Origin: Flavobacteriales bacterium | Lineage (GTDB): Bacteria; Bacteroidota; Bacteroidia; Flavobacteriales_F; PHOS-HE28 | Reading direction: 5' to 3' | Length of the DNA: 64,000 nt | Assembly (NCBI GenBank): GCA_016710965.1 | Contig: JADJTW010000009.1 | Coordinates: 74,140 to 138,139 of the forward strand | Shown here: positions 53,073 to 62,077 of the stretch, piece after piece | How the letters are laid out: each line of letters starts with the position of its first letter | Position numbering within the stretch: position 1 is the first letter of the stretch | Notes under the pieces: generated by a model | Databases searched by the model: none | What the model was told of the DNA's origin: nothing | What the model saw: only the letters and a program-made list of their open reading frames with translations | Position numbers and translations under genes: made by a program

Positions 53073-55318
53073 AGAGTGAGAACCGCCTGATCATCGTTTC
53101 CAACCGCCTGCCGTTCCGCTACACCGAGCGCGAAGGCCGAATCATCGTAACGCCCAGCGCAGGTGGCCTGGTGAGCAGCATCGGATCCTACCTTGACAAA
53201 GCGATGGGCCCGGCACCGATGGACCATGCTCGACCTGTGTGGGTCGGCGCCACCGAATTGCGCACGCGCCGACTGGCAAAGCTGCTCGCCTCCGGTGCCC
53301 AGCTCGATGGCGGGCGCTACGAAGTGCGCCCCGTGGCACTGCCCGATGTGACGCGCGACCGGCACTACAACGGTTTCTCCAATAGCACCCTCTGGCCCCT
53401 GTTCCACTACTTCCCTTCGGTGGCGCGCTACGAGCAGGATTGGTTCGACCACTACCGCGTGGCCAACCAGCTTTTCCTTGGAACGCTGGAGCAGACCGTG
53501 CGACCCGGCGACCGGGTGTGGATCCACGACTATCACCTGATGCTCCTGCCGGCCATGCTGCGCGCGCGATTCCCGGACCTGCCCATCAGCTTCTTCCTCC
53601 ATATCCCTTTTCCTTCCTACGAGATGTTCCGCCTGCTGCCCGCCGCATGGCGCACCGAACTGCTCGAGGGGGTCCTTGGCGCTGACCTGGTGGGGCTGCA
53701 AACGCACGACCACGCGCAATACCTGCTCAAGAGCGTGCAGCAGCTGCTCGGGTATGAACTGGACCTGCGCACCGTGCGCGGCCGCGCCCATTCCACGGTG
53801 GTGGATGCCTTCCCCGTGAGCATCGATCCGGCGCGGTTCCGCGAGGCCTTCGACGACCATGCCGTGGTGGCCGAGAAGAACCTGTTGCGCCGAAGCACCA
53901 TGGGCCAGCGCGTGATCCTGTCCATCGACCGGCTCGACTACATCAAGGGCGTGCTCCAACGCCTGGAGGGCTACGAGCATTTCCTGGATACCCATCCGGA
54001 GATGGTGGGCAAGGTGACCTTCATCCTGTTGATCGTCCCCTCGCGCGATGCGATCACGAAGTACCGCGAGCTGAAGGAGGGCATCGAAGCCGCAGCCGGA
54101 CGGATCAACGGGCGCTTCGGCGGGGTGGATTGGCAACCGGTGGTGTACCAGTACCGATCGGTGAACCACAAGAAGCTGTGCGCGCTCTACCAGTCGGCCG
54201 ATGTGGCGCTGATCACGCCGTTGCGCGACGGGATGAACCTGGTGGCGAAAGAATTCGTGGCCGCGCGCAAGGACCGGCGCGGGGTGCTGATCCTGAGCGA
54301 GACCGCAGGCGCCGCGAACGAGCTGGGCGGCGCCATCCTCATCAACCCCACGGACCGCGATGCGATCGCAGGCGCGCTGCACGCCGCACTGGAAATGCCT
54401 GCCGAGGAACAGTCGCTGCGCATGGCCGAGATGCAGCAGCGACTAACGCGGTACGACGTGGTGCGCTGGGCAGAGGACCTCCTGGACCAGCTGGACGGCG
54501 CGGTGGCCATCCGCCGCCAGCTGCAGGTGAAGGAAGCCACTCCCGAGGTACGCCAGACATTCCTGAGCGCCTATGCCAAGGCCCGGTCGCGATGGATCTT
54601 CCTTGATCACGACGGCACCTTGGTTCCCTTTTCCAAACGCCCTGCCGATGCCGCTCCGGGCAAGCCGCTCCTGGCCCTCCTGGGTCAGCTCGCCGTGGAT
54701 CCGCGCAACGCCGTGGCGATCGTGAGCGGCCGCGACCGCGACACGCTGGGCGCCTGGTACGGAAGCCTGCCCGTTCACTTGATCGCAGAGCACGGGGCGT
54801 ATGCCAGGCCACCAAACGGCTCGTGGTCTGTTCCTGACTGGCGGACCGAATGGAAGGAGACCGTGATCGCCTTGTTCCAGCAGTTCCATGATCGCTGCCC
54901 GGGCTCGCTCGTGGAGGAGAAGACGACGGCAGTCGCCTGGCACTATCGCGGCGCCGCGCAGGACCTGGGCTTTTTGCGCTCCCGCGAACTGGTGAACGTG
55001 CTGAACGACATGGCCCGCTCCTTCGATTTCCAGGTCATCGAAGGGAACATGGTCATCGAGGTGCGGCCCCGGGGCATCGACAAGGGCACGGCGGTGAGGC
55101 GGGCCCTCGAGGAGCGCCCTGGCGAATTGGTCATGGCCATCGGCGACGACCGCACGGATGAGGACATCTTCAAGGTGCTGCCCATCGATGCCATGAGCAT
55201 CAAGGTGGGCATGGTCCCCAGCTTCGCGCGCTACAACGTGCGCAGCCATGAGGATGTCCTTGCCCTGTTGGGATCGCTTGCCGCCACCCCCGATCCGGCG
55301 GTGGTGATGGCCGTATGA
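53069..55318 (+). CDS. otsAB: Bifunctional trehalose-6-phosphate synthase/phosphatase
   Basis: A 749-residue fusion. The N-terminal half (1 to about 470) is a GT20 synthase with SAGGLVSSI, WIHDYHLMLLPAMLR, RLDYIKGVLQRL and NLVAKEFVAA, joining UDP- or ADP-glucose to glucose-6-phosphate. The C-terminal half (about 505-740) is a HAD phosphatase with the nucleophile motif FLDHDGTLVPF, the middle SGRDRDTLG and the metal-binding GDDRTDEDIFKVLP. Together they make trehalose, an osmo- and desiccation protectant. The fusion is common in Bacteroidota. The start overlaps the mscS stop by 4 bp. A convergent GH15 gene begins its 3' end 26 bp beyond the stop. Confidence 0.95.
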   Translation: MKSENRLIIVSNRLPFRYTEREGRIIVTPSAGGLVSSIGSYLDKAMGPAPMDHARPVWVGATELRTRRLAKLLASGAQLDGGRYEVRPVALPDVTRDRHYNGFSNSTLWPLFHYFPSVARYEQDWFDHYRVANQLFLGTLEQTVRPGDRVWIHDYHLMLLPAMLRARFPDLPISFFLHIPFPSYEMFRLLPAAWRTELLEGVLGADLVGLQTHDHAQYLLKSVQQLLGYELDLRTVRGRAHSTVVDAFPVSIDPARFREAFDDHAVVAEKNLLRRSTMGQRVILSIDRLDYIKGVLQRLEGYEHFLDTHPEMVGKVTFILLIVPSRDAITKYRELKEGIEAAAGRINGRFGGVDWQPVVYQYRSVNHKKLCALYQSADVALITPLRDGMNLVAKEFVAARKDRRGVLILSETAGAANELGGAILINPTDRDAIAGALHAALEMPAEEQSLRMAEMQQRLTRYDVVRWAEDLLDQLDGAVAIRRQLQVKEATPEVRQTFLSAYAKARSRWIFLDHDGTLVPFSKRPADAAPGKPLLALLGQLAVDPRNAVAIVSGRDRDTLGAWYGSLPVHLIAEHGAYARPPNGSWSVPDWRTEWKETVIALFQQFHDRCPGSLVEEKTTAVAWHYRGAAQDLGFLRSRELVNVLNDMARSFDFQVIEGNMVIEVRPRGIDKGTAVRRALEERPGELVMAIGDDRTDEDIFKVLPIDAMSIKVGMVPSFARYNVRSHEDVLALLGSLAATPDPAVVMAV

Positions 55319-55344
55319 TCATCATGCGCGCTGGCCCGGGCCCA

Positions 55345-57132
55345 TCATGCAGGCACGCGCTGCCGATCAAGCGCCACGGCAGCATTGATCAACCCGATGT
55401 GCGAGAAGGCCTGCGGGAAATTCCCCAGATGCTCGCCCGTGACGGCGTCCAATTCCTCGGCATACAGGCCCAGCGGCGTGGCGCGCGCCAGCATCCGCTC
55501 GAACAGGTTGCGCGCCTCGTCCATGCGGTTGGCCAGGATCAGCGCTTCAATGAGCCAGAAGCTGCAGAGCACGAAGGTGGCCTCGCCGCCTTCCACGCCG
55601 TCGGGCGCGTCCAGGTAGCGATAGCACAGACCGTTGTCCACCAGGCGCGCGGTGGTCGCGTCGATGGTCGCGATCATGCGCGGGTCGGCACCATCGATGA
55701 AGCCCAGTATCGGCAGCATCAGGTTCGCGGCGTCCAGCCGTTCATCCTCGTACGATTGGGTGAACGCCTGCAGCTTGTCGCTCCATCCGCGATGCAGCAC
55801 GTCGTTCTTGATGCGGGCGCGATGGTCCTTCCATTGGTCCACATTTCCCGGCAGCCGGAAGCGTTCGGCCAATGCGATCGCGCGGTCGAGCGCCACCCAG
55901 CACATCACCTTGCCGAAGACGAAGTGCCTGCGGCCGCCACGCACCTCCCAGATCCCGTTCTCCGGCAACTGCCAATGCTCGAGCACCCATTCGATCAACG
56001 GAAGCACATGCTGCCATAGGGGGCGCGGATCCTGGAGACCCTTCGTGCAGGCGAAGTGGATGGCATCGAGCACCTCTCCGAACACATCGAGCTGCAACTG
56101 CCGGGCCGCCGCGTTGCCCACCCGCACCGGCTTGGAGTGGCGATATCCTTTGAGGTAGGCGAGCTCGACCTCCTCCACGCTGCCTTCCCGGCTGAGGGGG
56201 TACAGGACATGCAGTTCAGGGCCCTCCAACTTCACCGTCCTGAAGATCCATTTGAAGAGCGCCTCCTCCTCTTCCAGGTAGCCGGCCTGCATCAAGGCGT
56301 TCAGGGTGAAGGAGGCATCGCGTATCCAGCAGAAGCGGTAATCCCAGTTGCGCACGCCGCCGATCTCTTCCGGCAGCGAGGTGGTGGGCGCCGCCGCGAT
56401 GGCGCCGGAATCCTGGTCGTGAAGCAGCTTGAGCGTCAGCGCGCTCCTTACCACGGCGGTGCGGTAAGGCCCGATGTAGGTGCAGCGCGCGGACCACGCA
56501 TGCCAGAAGGCCAGTGTTCCGTCCAATGCGTCGAACGCGTCCACAGCGGATTCCATTCGCGGCCCGCTCATGGCATAGGCGACGCGCTCGCCAGCGCTCA
56601 TCGCCATCACGTGCTCAATGGCATGCCCGTGGGCGTCCCATCCCCACGCACCGGGCGCCGTGCAACGGAAAGCGCCGAACAGCGCATCGCTTCCATGCAG
56701 ATCGATGACGGGTTCCTGCGCGCCATTGTCCGTGCGCGGCATGCACCGGGAACGCATCCGCACCGTTCCTTCCAAGCAATGCACAATGCGGAACAATGCG
56801 CCGGGCCTCGGCTCCATGCTTCCGCTTTCGGGGGTCACATCCATGAAGTCCAGTGTCCGCACACGACCTCTATCACAGGTGTAGGTGGTCACCAGCACGT
56901 TCGTGCCGGGCATGTACTCGTGGTTCGAGCGGAACGCTTCGGTAGGCTGCAGTTCCCAGCTGCCCCCGCGCGCATGATCGAGCAAGCGCGCGAAGAGAAA
57001 GGGGGAATCGAAATGCGGCGCGCACATCCAGGTGATCTCGCCGCGGCTGCTCACCAAGGCAGCCGTCCGGCAGTTGCCGATCAGGCCATGGTCGGCGATG
57101 CTGGGCGCATGCGGGAACTGGGTCTCCATCAT
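55345..57132 (-). CDS. Glycoside hydrolase family 15 protein (trehalase or glucoamylase)
   Basis: The ATG at 57132 (or the next one at 57129) gives about 595 residues with no signal peptide. The N-terminus IADHGLIGNCRTAALVSSRGEITWMC is typical of GH15 proteins with a beta-sandwich domain; the catalytic (alpha/alpha)6 barrel shows GGVRNWDYRFCWIRDASFTL, NGIWEVRGGRRHFVFGKVMC and DEERLDAANLMLPI. Two forms of this family are known in bacteria, trehalase and glucan alpha-glucosidase. Its position convergent to a trehalose synthesis gene favours trehalase, giving a synthesis/breakdown pair, but this is inference. Confidence 0.88.
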   Translation of the reverse strand: MMETQFPHAPSIADHGLIGNCRTAALVSSRGEITWMCAPHFDSPFLFARLLDHARGGSWELQPTEAFRSNHEYMPGTNVLVTTYTCDRGRVRTLDFMDVTPESGSMEPRPGALFRIVHCLEGTVRMRSRCMPRTDNGAQEPVIDLHGSDALFGAFRCTAPGAWGWDAHGHAIEHVMAMSAGERVAYAMSGPRMESAVDAFDALDGTLAFWHAWSARCTYIGPYRTAVVRSALTLKLLHDQDSGAIAAAPTTSLPEEIGGVRNWDYRFCWIRDASFTLNALMQAGYLEEEEALFKWIFRTVKLEGPELHVLYPLSREGSVEEVELAYLKGYRHSKPVRVGNAAARQLQLDVFGEVLDAIHFACTKGLQDPRPLWQHVLPLIEWVLEHWQLPENGIWEVRGGRRHFVFGKVMCWVALDRAIALAERFRLPGNVDQWKDHRARIKNDVLHRGWSDKLQAFTQSYEDERLDAANLMLPILGFIDGADPRMIATIDATTARLVDNGLCYRYLDAPDGVEGGEATFVLCSFWLIEALILANRMDEARNLFERMLARATPLGLYAEELDAVTGEHLGNFPQAFSHIGLINAAVALDRQRVPA

Positions 57133-57336
57133 CGATCGCGTGGGGCCCTGCGCCGGATGCGTCGGGCACCTGGCACCCCCACCCTGCAAAGGTGCGCAGT
57201 GCTTGCACCGTTAGCGCGCGGCTTCTTCCACATCCGCCGCACGTTCTCCGGCGCGGTCATGGCCCATTGTCATTTCGGCGTTGCCCCTGCGCGGCGGATC
57301 GCGCGATGCACCTATTTTGGCTCAACACCTGTCTGA

Positions 57337-57456
57337 CTCCTTAGGATCCGGTACTGGCGCGGGCGCTACTTCGGGGAGAACACCTCACTGGTGATCGCGG
57401 GCATCCTGATCGGGATCTTCGGCGCGCTCGGTGCAGCCGCATTCCATCCACAGCAA
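57337..57456 (+). pseudogene. Possible fragment of a ClC-type chloride channel N-terminus
   Basis: After an in-frame stop, the frame reads RIRYWRGRYFGENTSLVIAG followed by a glycine-rich helix (ILIGIFGALGAAAFHPQ), which resembles the first cytoplasmic stretch and helix of Bacteroidota ClC channels. Nothing channel-like follows, there is no ATG start and the rest of the 57133-57587 interval shows no other gene. A chance match is possible. Confidence 0.2.
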
Positions 57457-57587
57457 GCAGGTCACCGCTGCGCAGGAAGGCGCATCGGCGCAGTAGCTGA
57501 GCCTTCCGGACTTTGGGCAATGTCACCTTCCGAGGGAGGCAAGGTCAGGCGGCGTGATAGCGCTCGTCCCGGCCTCCTGTATGCTCC

Positions 57588-57962
57588 CTACCCTTTCGGT
57601 GGTGCGGCCCGCGTCGGGATCAACCACTTGGGCGCCACGTTGCGCCAGGCCAGGTCCATGGCGTAGCGGAAGAGCCGCTCGCTGGTATGCGCCATGAACA
57701 CGCTCGTCCACCCGTGCTTGCCTAGCTTCTGCTCGATGGGTGCGAACGCATCGGGATGCTCTTCACCCAGCAGCGCTTGTTGCTCCGGTGTCAGCTTCAT
57801 TACCGCTCTATGCTCCTCCACCCAAAGGGTGAGGTAGGTCCTCTTCTTCACGCTGTAGAGCTCAGCCCCGCCGCCCACCGTTGTCCAAAGTGGTCCTTCC
57901 CGCCATGCCCATTGCCGGGCTATAACGTGCAGGGCCATGGCGCGTGCGGTCTGGCTGTCCAT
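57588..57962 (-). CDS. MmcQ/YjbR-like small protein
   Basis: A 124-residue protein starting at the ATG at 57962. It has the layout of the MmcQ/YjbR family: an N-terminal helix, EGPLWTTVGGG, a central strand pair (YLTLWVEEHRAVMKLTPEQQ), GKHGWTSVFM and a last helix (YAMDLAWRNVAPK). The family has a double-wing DNA-binding-like fold and no agreed function. The match is at the level of pattern, not of single diagnostic residues. Its start region is divergent from the YCF48-like gene at 58052. Confidence 0.55.
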   Translation of the reverse strand: MDSQTARAMALHVIARQWAWREGPLWTTVGGGAELYSVKKRTYLTLWVEEHRAVMKLTPEQQALLGEEHPDAFAPIEQKLGKHGWTSVFMAHTSERLFRYAMDLAWRNVAPKWLIPTRAAPPKG

Positions 57963-58017
57963 GCGGGCAAGGTCTAAACAAACCGCAGTCGCGAGCGAGG
58001 TCGATGACCCGTTGCGC

Positions 58018-58025
58018 GACCTTTG
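58018..58025 (+). promoter_or_regulatory. Weak -7-like box before the YCF48-like gene
   Basis: GACCTTTG, one mismatch from TAnnTTTG, 26 bp before the ATG at 58052. Confidence 0.25.
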
Positions 58026-58051
58026 CGCTCCGGTATACATCCGGAAGACCC

Positions 58052-60311
58052 ATGCTGCATCGCTTCACACTCCTCCTCCCGCTCCTGCTCGTCCTTTCTG
58101 CTTCGCTGCCACGGCAGGCAGGCGCCCAGACCTGGGAACTCGTCACGCCGGTGAAGACCCGGAGCGAATTGCCTTCCGTGCGCATGGTGGACCCCACCAC
58201 GGGCTTCATGATCGACCGCGTGCTCGGCTTCGTGATGAAGACCACCGATGCCGGTGCCAGCTGGGAACGCAAACCCTACAACCTCATCGACAAGCCGCGC
58301 GTGCTGTGGATGTGGGACGATCAGCGCGGCATCATCGCCGCCAACTCGGGCCGTTTCTACCGCACCACCGATGGCTGGGCCACGGCGAGCTCCGTCTATC
58401 AACCCACTTTCGGCAACCTCGGCAGCTTGTTCTTCGTGAACGACACCTGGGCTGGGCCGGCAGCGAGAGCGGCAAGATCGTACACACCACCGATGGCGGT
58501 GCCACGTGGACGCTGCAGACCAGCGGTACCACCAACGCCATCGTGGCCCTGCACTTCGTGAACGACAGCTGGGCTTCGCGGCGGCCACCGGCGCCATCCT
58601 GCTGCGCACCACCGATGCCGGCGCGAACTGGACACCGCTCACCACGCCCATCACCTACAACATGCGCGGCATCCACTTCTTCGATGCGCAGAACGGCATC
58701 GCGGTGGGACTCGGGGGCGAGATCATCCGCACCACCGACGGCGGCGACAACTGGACCCTGGAGCCCAGCCCCACCACCAACAGCTTGCTCAGCCTCTTCG
58801 TGCAAGGCAACGTGCTCATCGCCATGGGCAATGGCGGCACTGTGATCCGCAGCACCAACGGCGGTGTGAATTGGACAGCGCAAACGCTCGATCTGCAGGA
58901 CCTCTACAGCGCGTGGATCGACCCCAGCGGCATCGGCCTGCTCACCGGCAAGGCGCGCGTGTACCGCACGTTGAACTTCGGTGCCACCTGGACTGCGGTG
59001 CAGATCGGCACCTACCACACCATGCTCAACAAGGTGAGCTTCGGCACCGAGCAGAACGGCGCCTCGGCGGGCTGGCAGACCATGGGCGGCCTCGAGAACG
59101 GCGTGGTGCGCACCACGGACGGCGGACGCAGCTGGAGCAATGCGAGCGCAGGCAATTCGCAATGGCTGGGCGTACACCTGCTCGCCAACGGCACCGGCTG
59201 GCTCGGCGGCGGCGTGGGCGCCAACAAGAGCACCACCGACTTCTTCGCCACGAGCGTTTCGCACCCCGGCCCCGATGTGGCCATCCGCTGCACCTGGGCC
59301 TTCGATGCCACCACGGCCGTGGTCGGTGGCGGCTACATCAACGGCGGCTGCTACCGCACCACCAACGCCGGTGCCACCTGGGAGCACACCCTGGACGGCG
59401 GCAACATCTACGACCTCTGGTTCGTGAACGACACGCTGGGCTTCTGCGGCGGCGAGGGCGGCGGGCTCGCGCGCACGCACGATGGCGGCATCACCTGGGA
59501 ATGGCTGGACAGCGGCAGCAACGCCGACATCTACAGCATCTTCTTCCTCAACGATACGCTCGGCTACTTCGCGGGCAGCGGCGGCGCCCGCACCACCGAT
59601 GGCGGCGATACCTGGACCTTCCTGGGCAACCTGCCGCAATACACCATGAGCATCTTCTTCACCGACCCCGATACGGGCTATGCGGTGAGCGTGAGCGGCT
59701 ATGCGCTGCGCACCACCAACGGCGGCGACGATTGGACCTACGTGGTGCCCGAACCCTTCGATGTCCTCATCGGTGATGCCACATTGGTGGATGGCGCGCT
59801 GATCGCCGTGGGGCGCTACGGCGATGTCTACCGCGCGGCCTTGCAATGCCCCAGCACGCCTCAGGTGCCCTACGTGCTCCAGAGCGGTACCACGCTTTCC
59901 ACCGCCTGGCGCCCGCAGATCCAATGGTACCTGGAAGGTATTCCCATCCCCAACGCCACCTGGCCTTACATCACCGCTACCGAACCCGGCAGCTATACCG
60001 TGGTGGTCACCGATGCGCTGGGGTGCATCAGCGCGCCTTCGGTGCCGGTCGTTGTCATCAGCACCGCGGTGGAAGAGCAGATGAACGACGCGTTTGCGGT
60101 TTTCCCGAACCCCACTACCGGCTTACTCACTCTCTCATTCGCAAAGGATGGCCCGCACACGGTGCTGCTCTGCGATGCACAGGGACGCGTGCTGCGGAAC
60201 GAGCGCATGAGCGGTGCAACAGCAATGTTCGACCTGCACGAGCTGCCCGCAGGACTGTACATCGTGCGCGAAGCGGGAAGCGCACCTGGAGTGCGGGTGG
60301 TGCGGGAGTAA
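58052..60311 (+). pseudogene. YCF48/BNR-repeat secreted protein with T9SS domain, two frameshifts
   Basis: From the ATG at 58052 a signal peptide leads into a beta-propeller of repeats that each contain a TTDGGxxW or TTDAGASW block, as in YCF48/photosystem II stability-like and sialidase (BNR) propellers. The frame breaks twice: at 58449-58452 (VNDTW then GWAGSESGK) and at 58570-58573 (VNDSW then GFAAATGAI). In both places reading TGGGC as TGGGGC restores the frame. The intact third frame runs from about 58575 to 60311 and ends in a PKD-like segment and a type A T9SS sorting domain (FAVFPNPTTGLLTLSF to VRVVRE). The repaired protein would be about 753 residues. Two identical-looking errors in homologous repeats argue for a sequencing artefact. 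Confidence 0.88.
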
Positions 60312-60552
60312 GACTCACCCTCACGAGGTCTGTTCCGAAGGTCGTTCACTTGCTCTTCCTCTTTCGCGTCGGCCACCACGCGTCCATCCAACCCTGGGCC
60401 GACTGTCTTCCTGGCCGCACATGCACAGTGGAGAGGACCAAGCGGCTTTCATTATTATTGCAGCGCACCACCCCAATGGCGGTTCCACCGGGAAACCTCC
60501 ACCGGGATAAGTGCCTGGAATCTCTACGTCGCCGAACCATCCAACTGAACTC

Positions 60553-61143
60553 ATGAAACGCATCGTACACATCCTCCTGCTCACCGCCCTCTCCCCAGCC
60601 GCCTTGGCCCAGTCGTACAACCTCACGCTGAACGCCCTTGACCCCAAGGAATTCGGCGAGCCGTTGAAGGCTGAACTGATCACCCCGGATATGGAGAAAG
60701 CGCAGATCCCTGCCATCCCCGTGGAGATGTCAGTGCTCCTGAAAAAGCCCATCCCCATGGGCTGCCAGTACATCTATCGCATTACCAACAAGAGCACCGA
60801 CCGTACGGTGAAGCTGAAGATGTACACCGTGCCGGATGCGAAGTTCGAGGAGAAGATCAAGCCCGGCGAGAGCATCGAACTGCTCACCAATACCATGATG
60901 CGTTGCGGCGCCACCAAGGAGGAGAAGAAGGAACGCGGTTGCATCGATTGCCAGCCCAGTTTGAACATCACGGGAGATCGAGGCGAAGGAGGGCCCGGCG
61001 CAGGCTCGTCTTCGAGGACCCGCGCCCGCGCGCTGCCGAATATTTCTTTCCACCTTTCCTTGAGGAACCCAACCACGGCGGCGGCCGCTCCGTCTGCGCA
61101 GGCACGCGACGCGATCGTGGAGAGCCACCGCACTCTTGCCTGA
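60553..61143 (+). CDS. Hypothetical secreted protein whose 3' end runs into a repeat
   Basis: From the ATG at 60553 the product has a signal peptide (MKRIVHILLLTALSPAALAQ) and about 120 residues of native-looking sequence (YNLTLNALDPKEFGEPLKAE, PMGCQYIYRITNKSTDRTVK, CGATKEEKKERGCIDCQP). I do not recognise a family; the region from GCQYIYRITN to SIELLTN looks like a small beta-sandwich. After about residue 140 (near base 60975) the sequence turns into Gly/Arg/Ala-rich residues that coincide with the interspersed repeat at 61007-61502, so the original C-terminus was probably replaced or extended by the repeat. The annotated end is therefore uncertain. Confidence 0.55.
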   Translation: MKRIVHILLLTALSPAALAQSYNLTLNALDPKEFGEPLKAELITPDMEKAQIPAIPVEMSVLLKKPIPMGCQYIYRITNKSTDRTVKLKMYTVPDAKFEEKIKPGESIELLTNTMMRCGATKEEKKERGCIDCQPSLNITGDRGEGGPGAGSSSRTRARALPNISFHLSLRNPTTAAAAPSAQARDAIVESHRTLA

Positions 61144-61502
61144 GCGGTCGTGCGGTGGTGTCCAACGTTGGATCCCTCGTCTTCGAGGACCCTGCGCACC
61201 TCCGCGCGCTGCCGAATATTTCTTTTCCACCTTTTCCTTGATGAACCCCGCATCAATTCTGCGGGGCTTCCGCCAAAAATCAACCACGATCAAAGTCCAG
61301 GCGGCTCGGCTACCACACCGGCTCTGCGCACAGGCACGCCGACCGCCTGGCCCGCGCTGATCGTGGAGAGCCACCGCACTCTTCGCCTATGCTAGCGGTC
61401 GTGCGGTGGTGTCCAGGTCTACGTTGGATCCTCCTCTTCGAGGACCCTGCGCACATCCGCGCGCTGCCGAATATTTCTTTTCCACCTTTTCCTTGATGAA
61501 AA
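61007..61502. repeat. Interspersed A-B-A-B-A repeat cluster with hairpins
   Basis: Element A, about 65-70 bp with the shared core GCGCGCTGCCGAATATTTCT, occurs at about 61007-61070, 61178-61248 and 61434-61502. Element B, about 55 bp and starting GATCGTGGAGAGCCACCGCA, occurs at about 61113 and 61358, between the A copies. Each B holds a perfect 9-bp inverted repeat CCACCGCAC/GTGCGGTGG (61125-61158 and 61371-61409). The DNA between elements differs. The AT-rich core of A stands out from the GC-rich surroundings. No transposase is nearby. This interval (61144-61631) has no convincing gene. Confidence 0.85.
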
Positions 61503-61631
61503 GGTCTTGAAGCGAACTCGCCTGTGACTTCAACAAGGCGAGCATCGCATCGCCATCTGCAACGAGTGCCGGAGCAGGAGTGCGGTGGGTGTCGCAGATG
61601 ATGCGAAGTGTCCGTGCCGCTTGATCGCTGC

Positions 61632-61991
61632 TCACCTCAACGCCGCCGCATCGAGCAGCCGCACCAGTTCGAGCTTGCTGTGAACGCCGAAGTACGCGAA
61701 GACCTTGCGGCGCACGCGGTGCAGGGTGGGCACCGTGAGCTTCATCACCACCGCGATGTACTCGTAGGACCAATTGGCAGGATGGCGCACCAGGCGGATG
61801 AACTCCAGGCCGCGCGGGCCCAAGCCGTTCAAGTCCGCGGGGGTAACCAATGGTGCCGACGGCTCCCTGACCAAACTGTCCGCGACGCGGTGGGATTCAT
61901 CCAGCAGCGCGCGCAAGCGGCGCAGGCCCTCGGCTTCCACTGCCGAAAGGATCAGGGCCGCAGCAGGGTGGCTTCTCTTCCTGGTTGCCAT
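61632..61991 (-). CDS. LuxR-type helix-turn-helix protein (small)
   Basis: A 119-residue protein with a variable N-terminal half and a C-terminal helix-turn-helix: LGPRGLEFIRLVRHPANWSY, EYIAVVMKLTVPTLHRVRRK and VFAYFGVHSKLELVRLL. The pattern follows the FixJ/LuxR DNA-binding domains used by Bacteroidota response regulators, but there is no receiver domain, so it is either a stand-alone regulator or the remains of one. Its stop lies about 130 bp downstream (minus strand) from the A-B-A repeat cluster. Targets are unknown. Confidence 0.65.
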   Translation of the reverse strand: MATRKRSHPAAALILSAVEAEGLRRLRALLDESHRVADSLVREPSAPLVTPADLNGLGPRGLEFIRLVRHPANWSYEYIAVVMKLTVPTLHRVRRKVFAYFGVHSKLELVRLLDAAALR

Positions 61992-62077
61992 CGCACGGGG
62001 TCTTTGTGCTGGGAACTACGCGAGGCGCGGCTTATTGTGCAGCGCGCGCCTCGCACAGGGAACGGTTCGTGCCGCCG

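Noticed and set aside
58449..58573. Programmed ribosomal frameshifting in the YCF48-like gene
   Set aside because: No slippery heptamer or downstream structure is evident, the two breaks are repaired by the same one-base change, and the same kind of break occurs in unrelated genes; a sequencing error is simpler.
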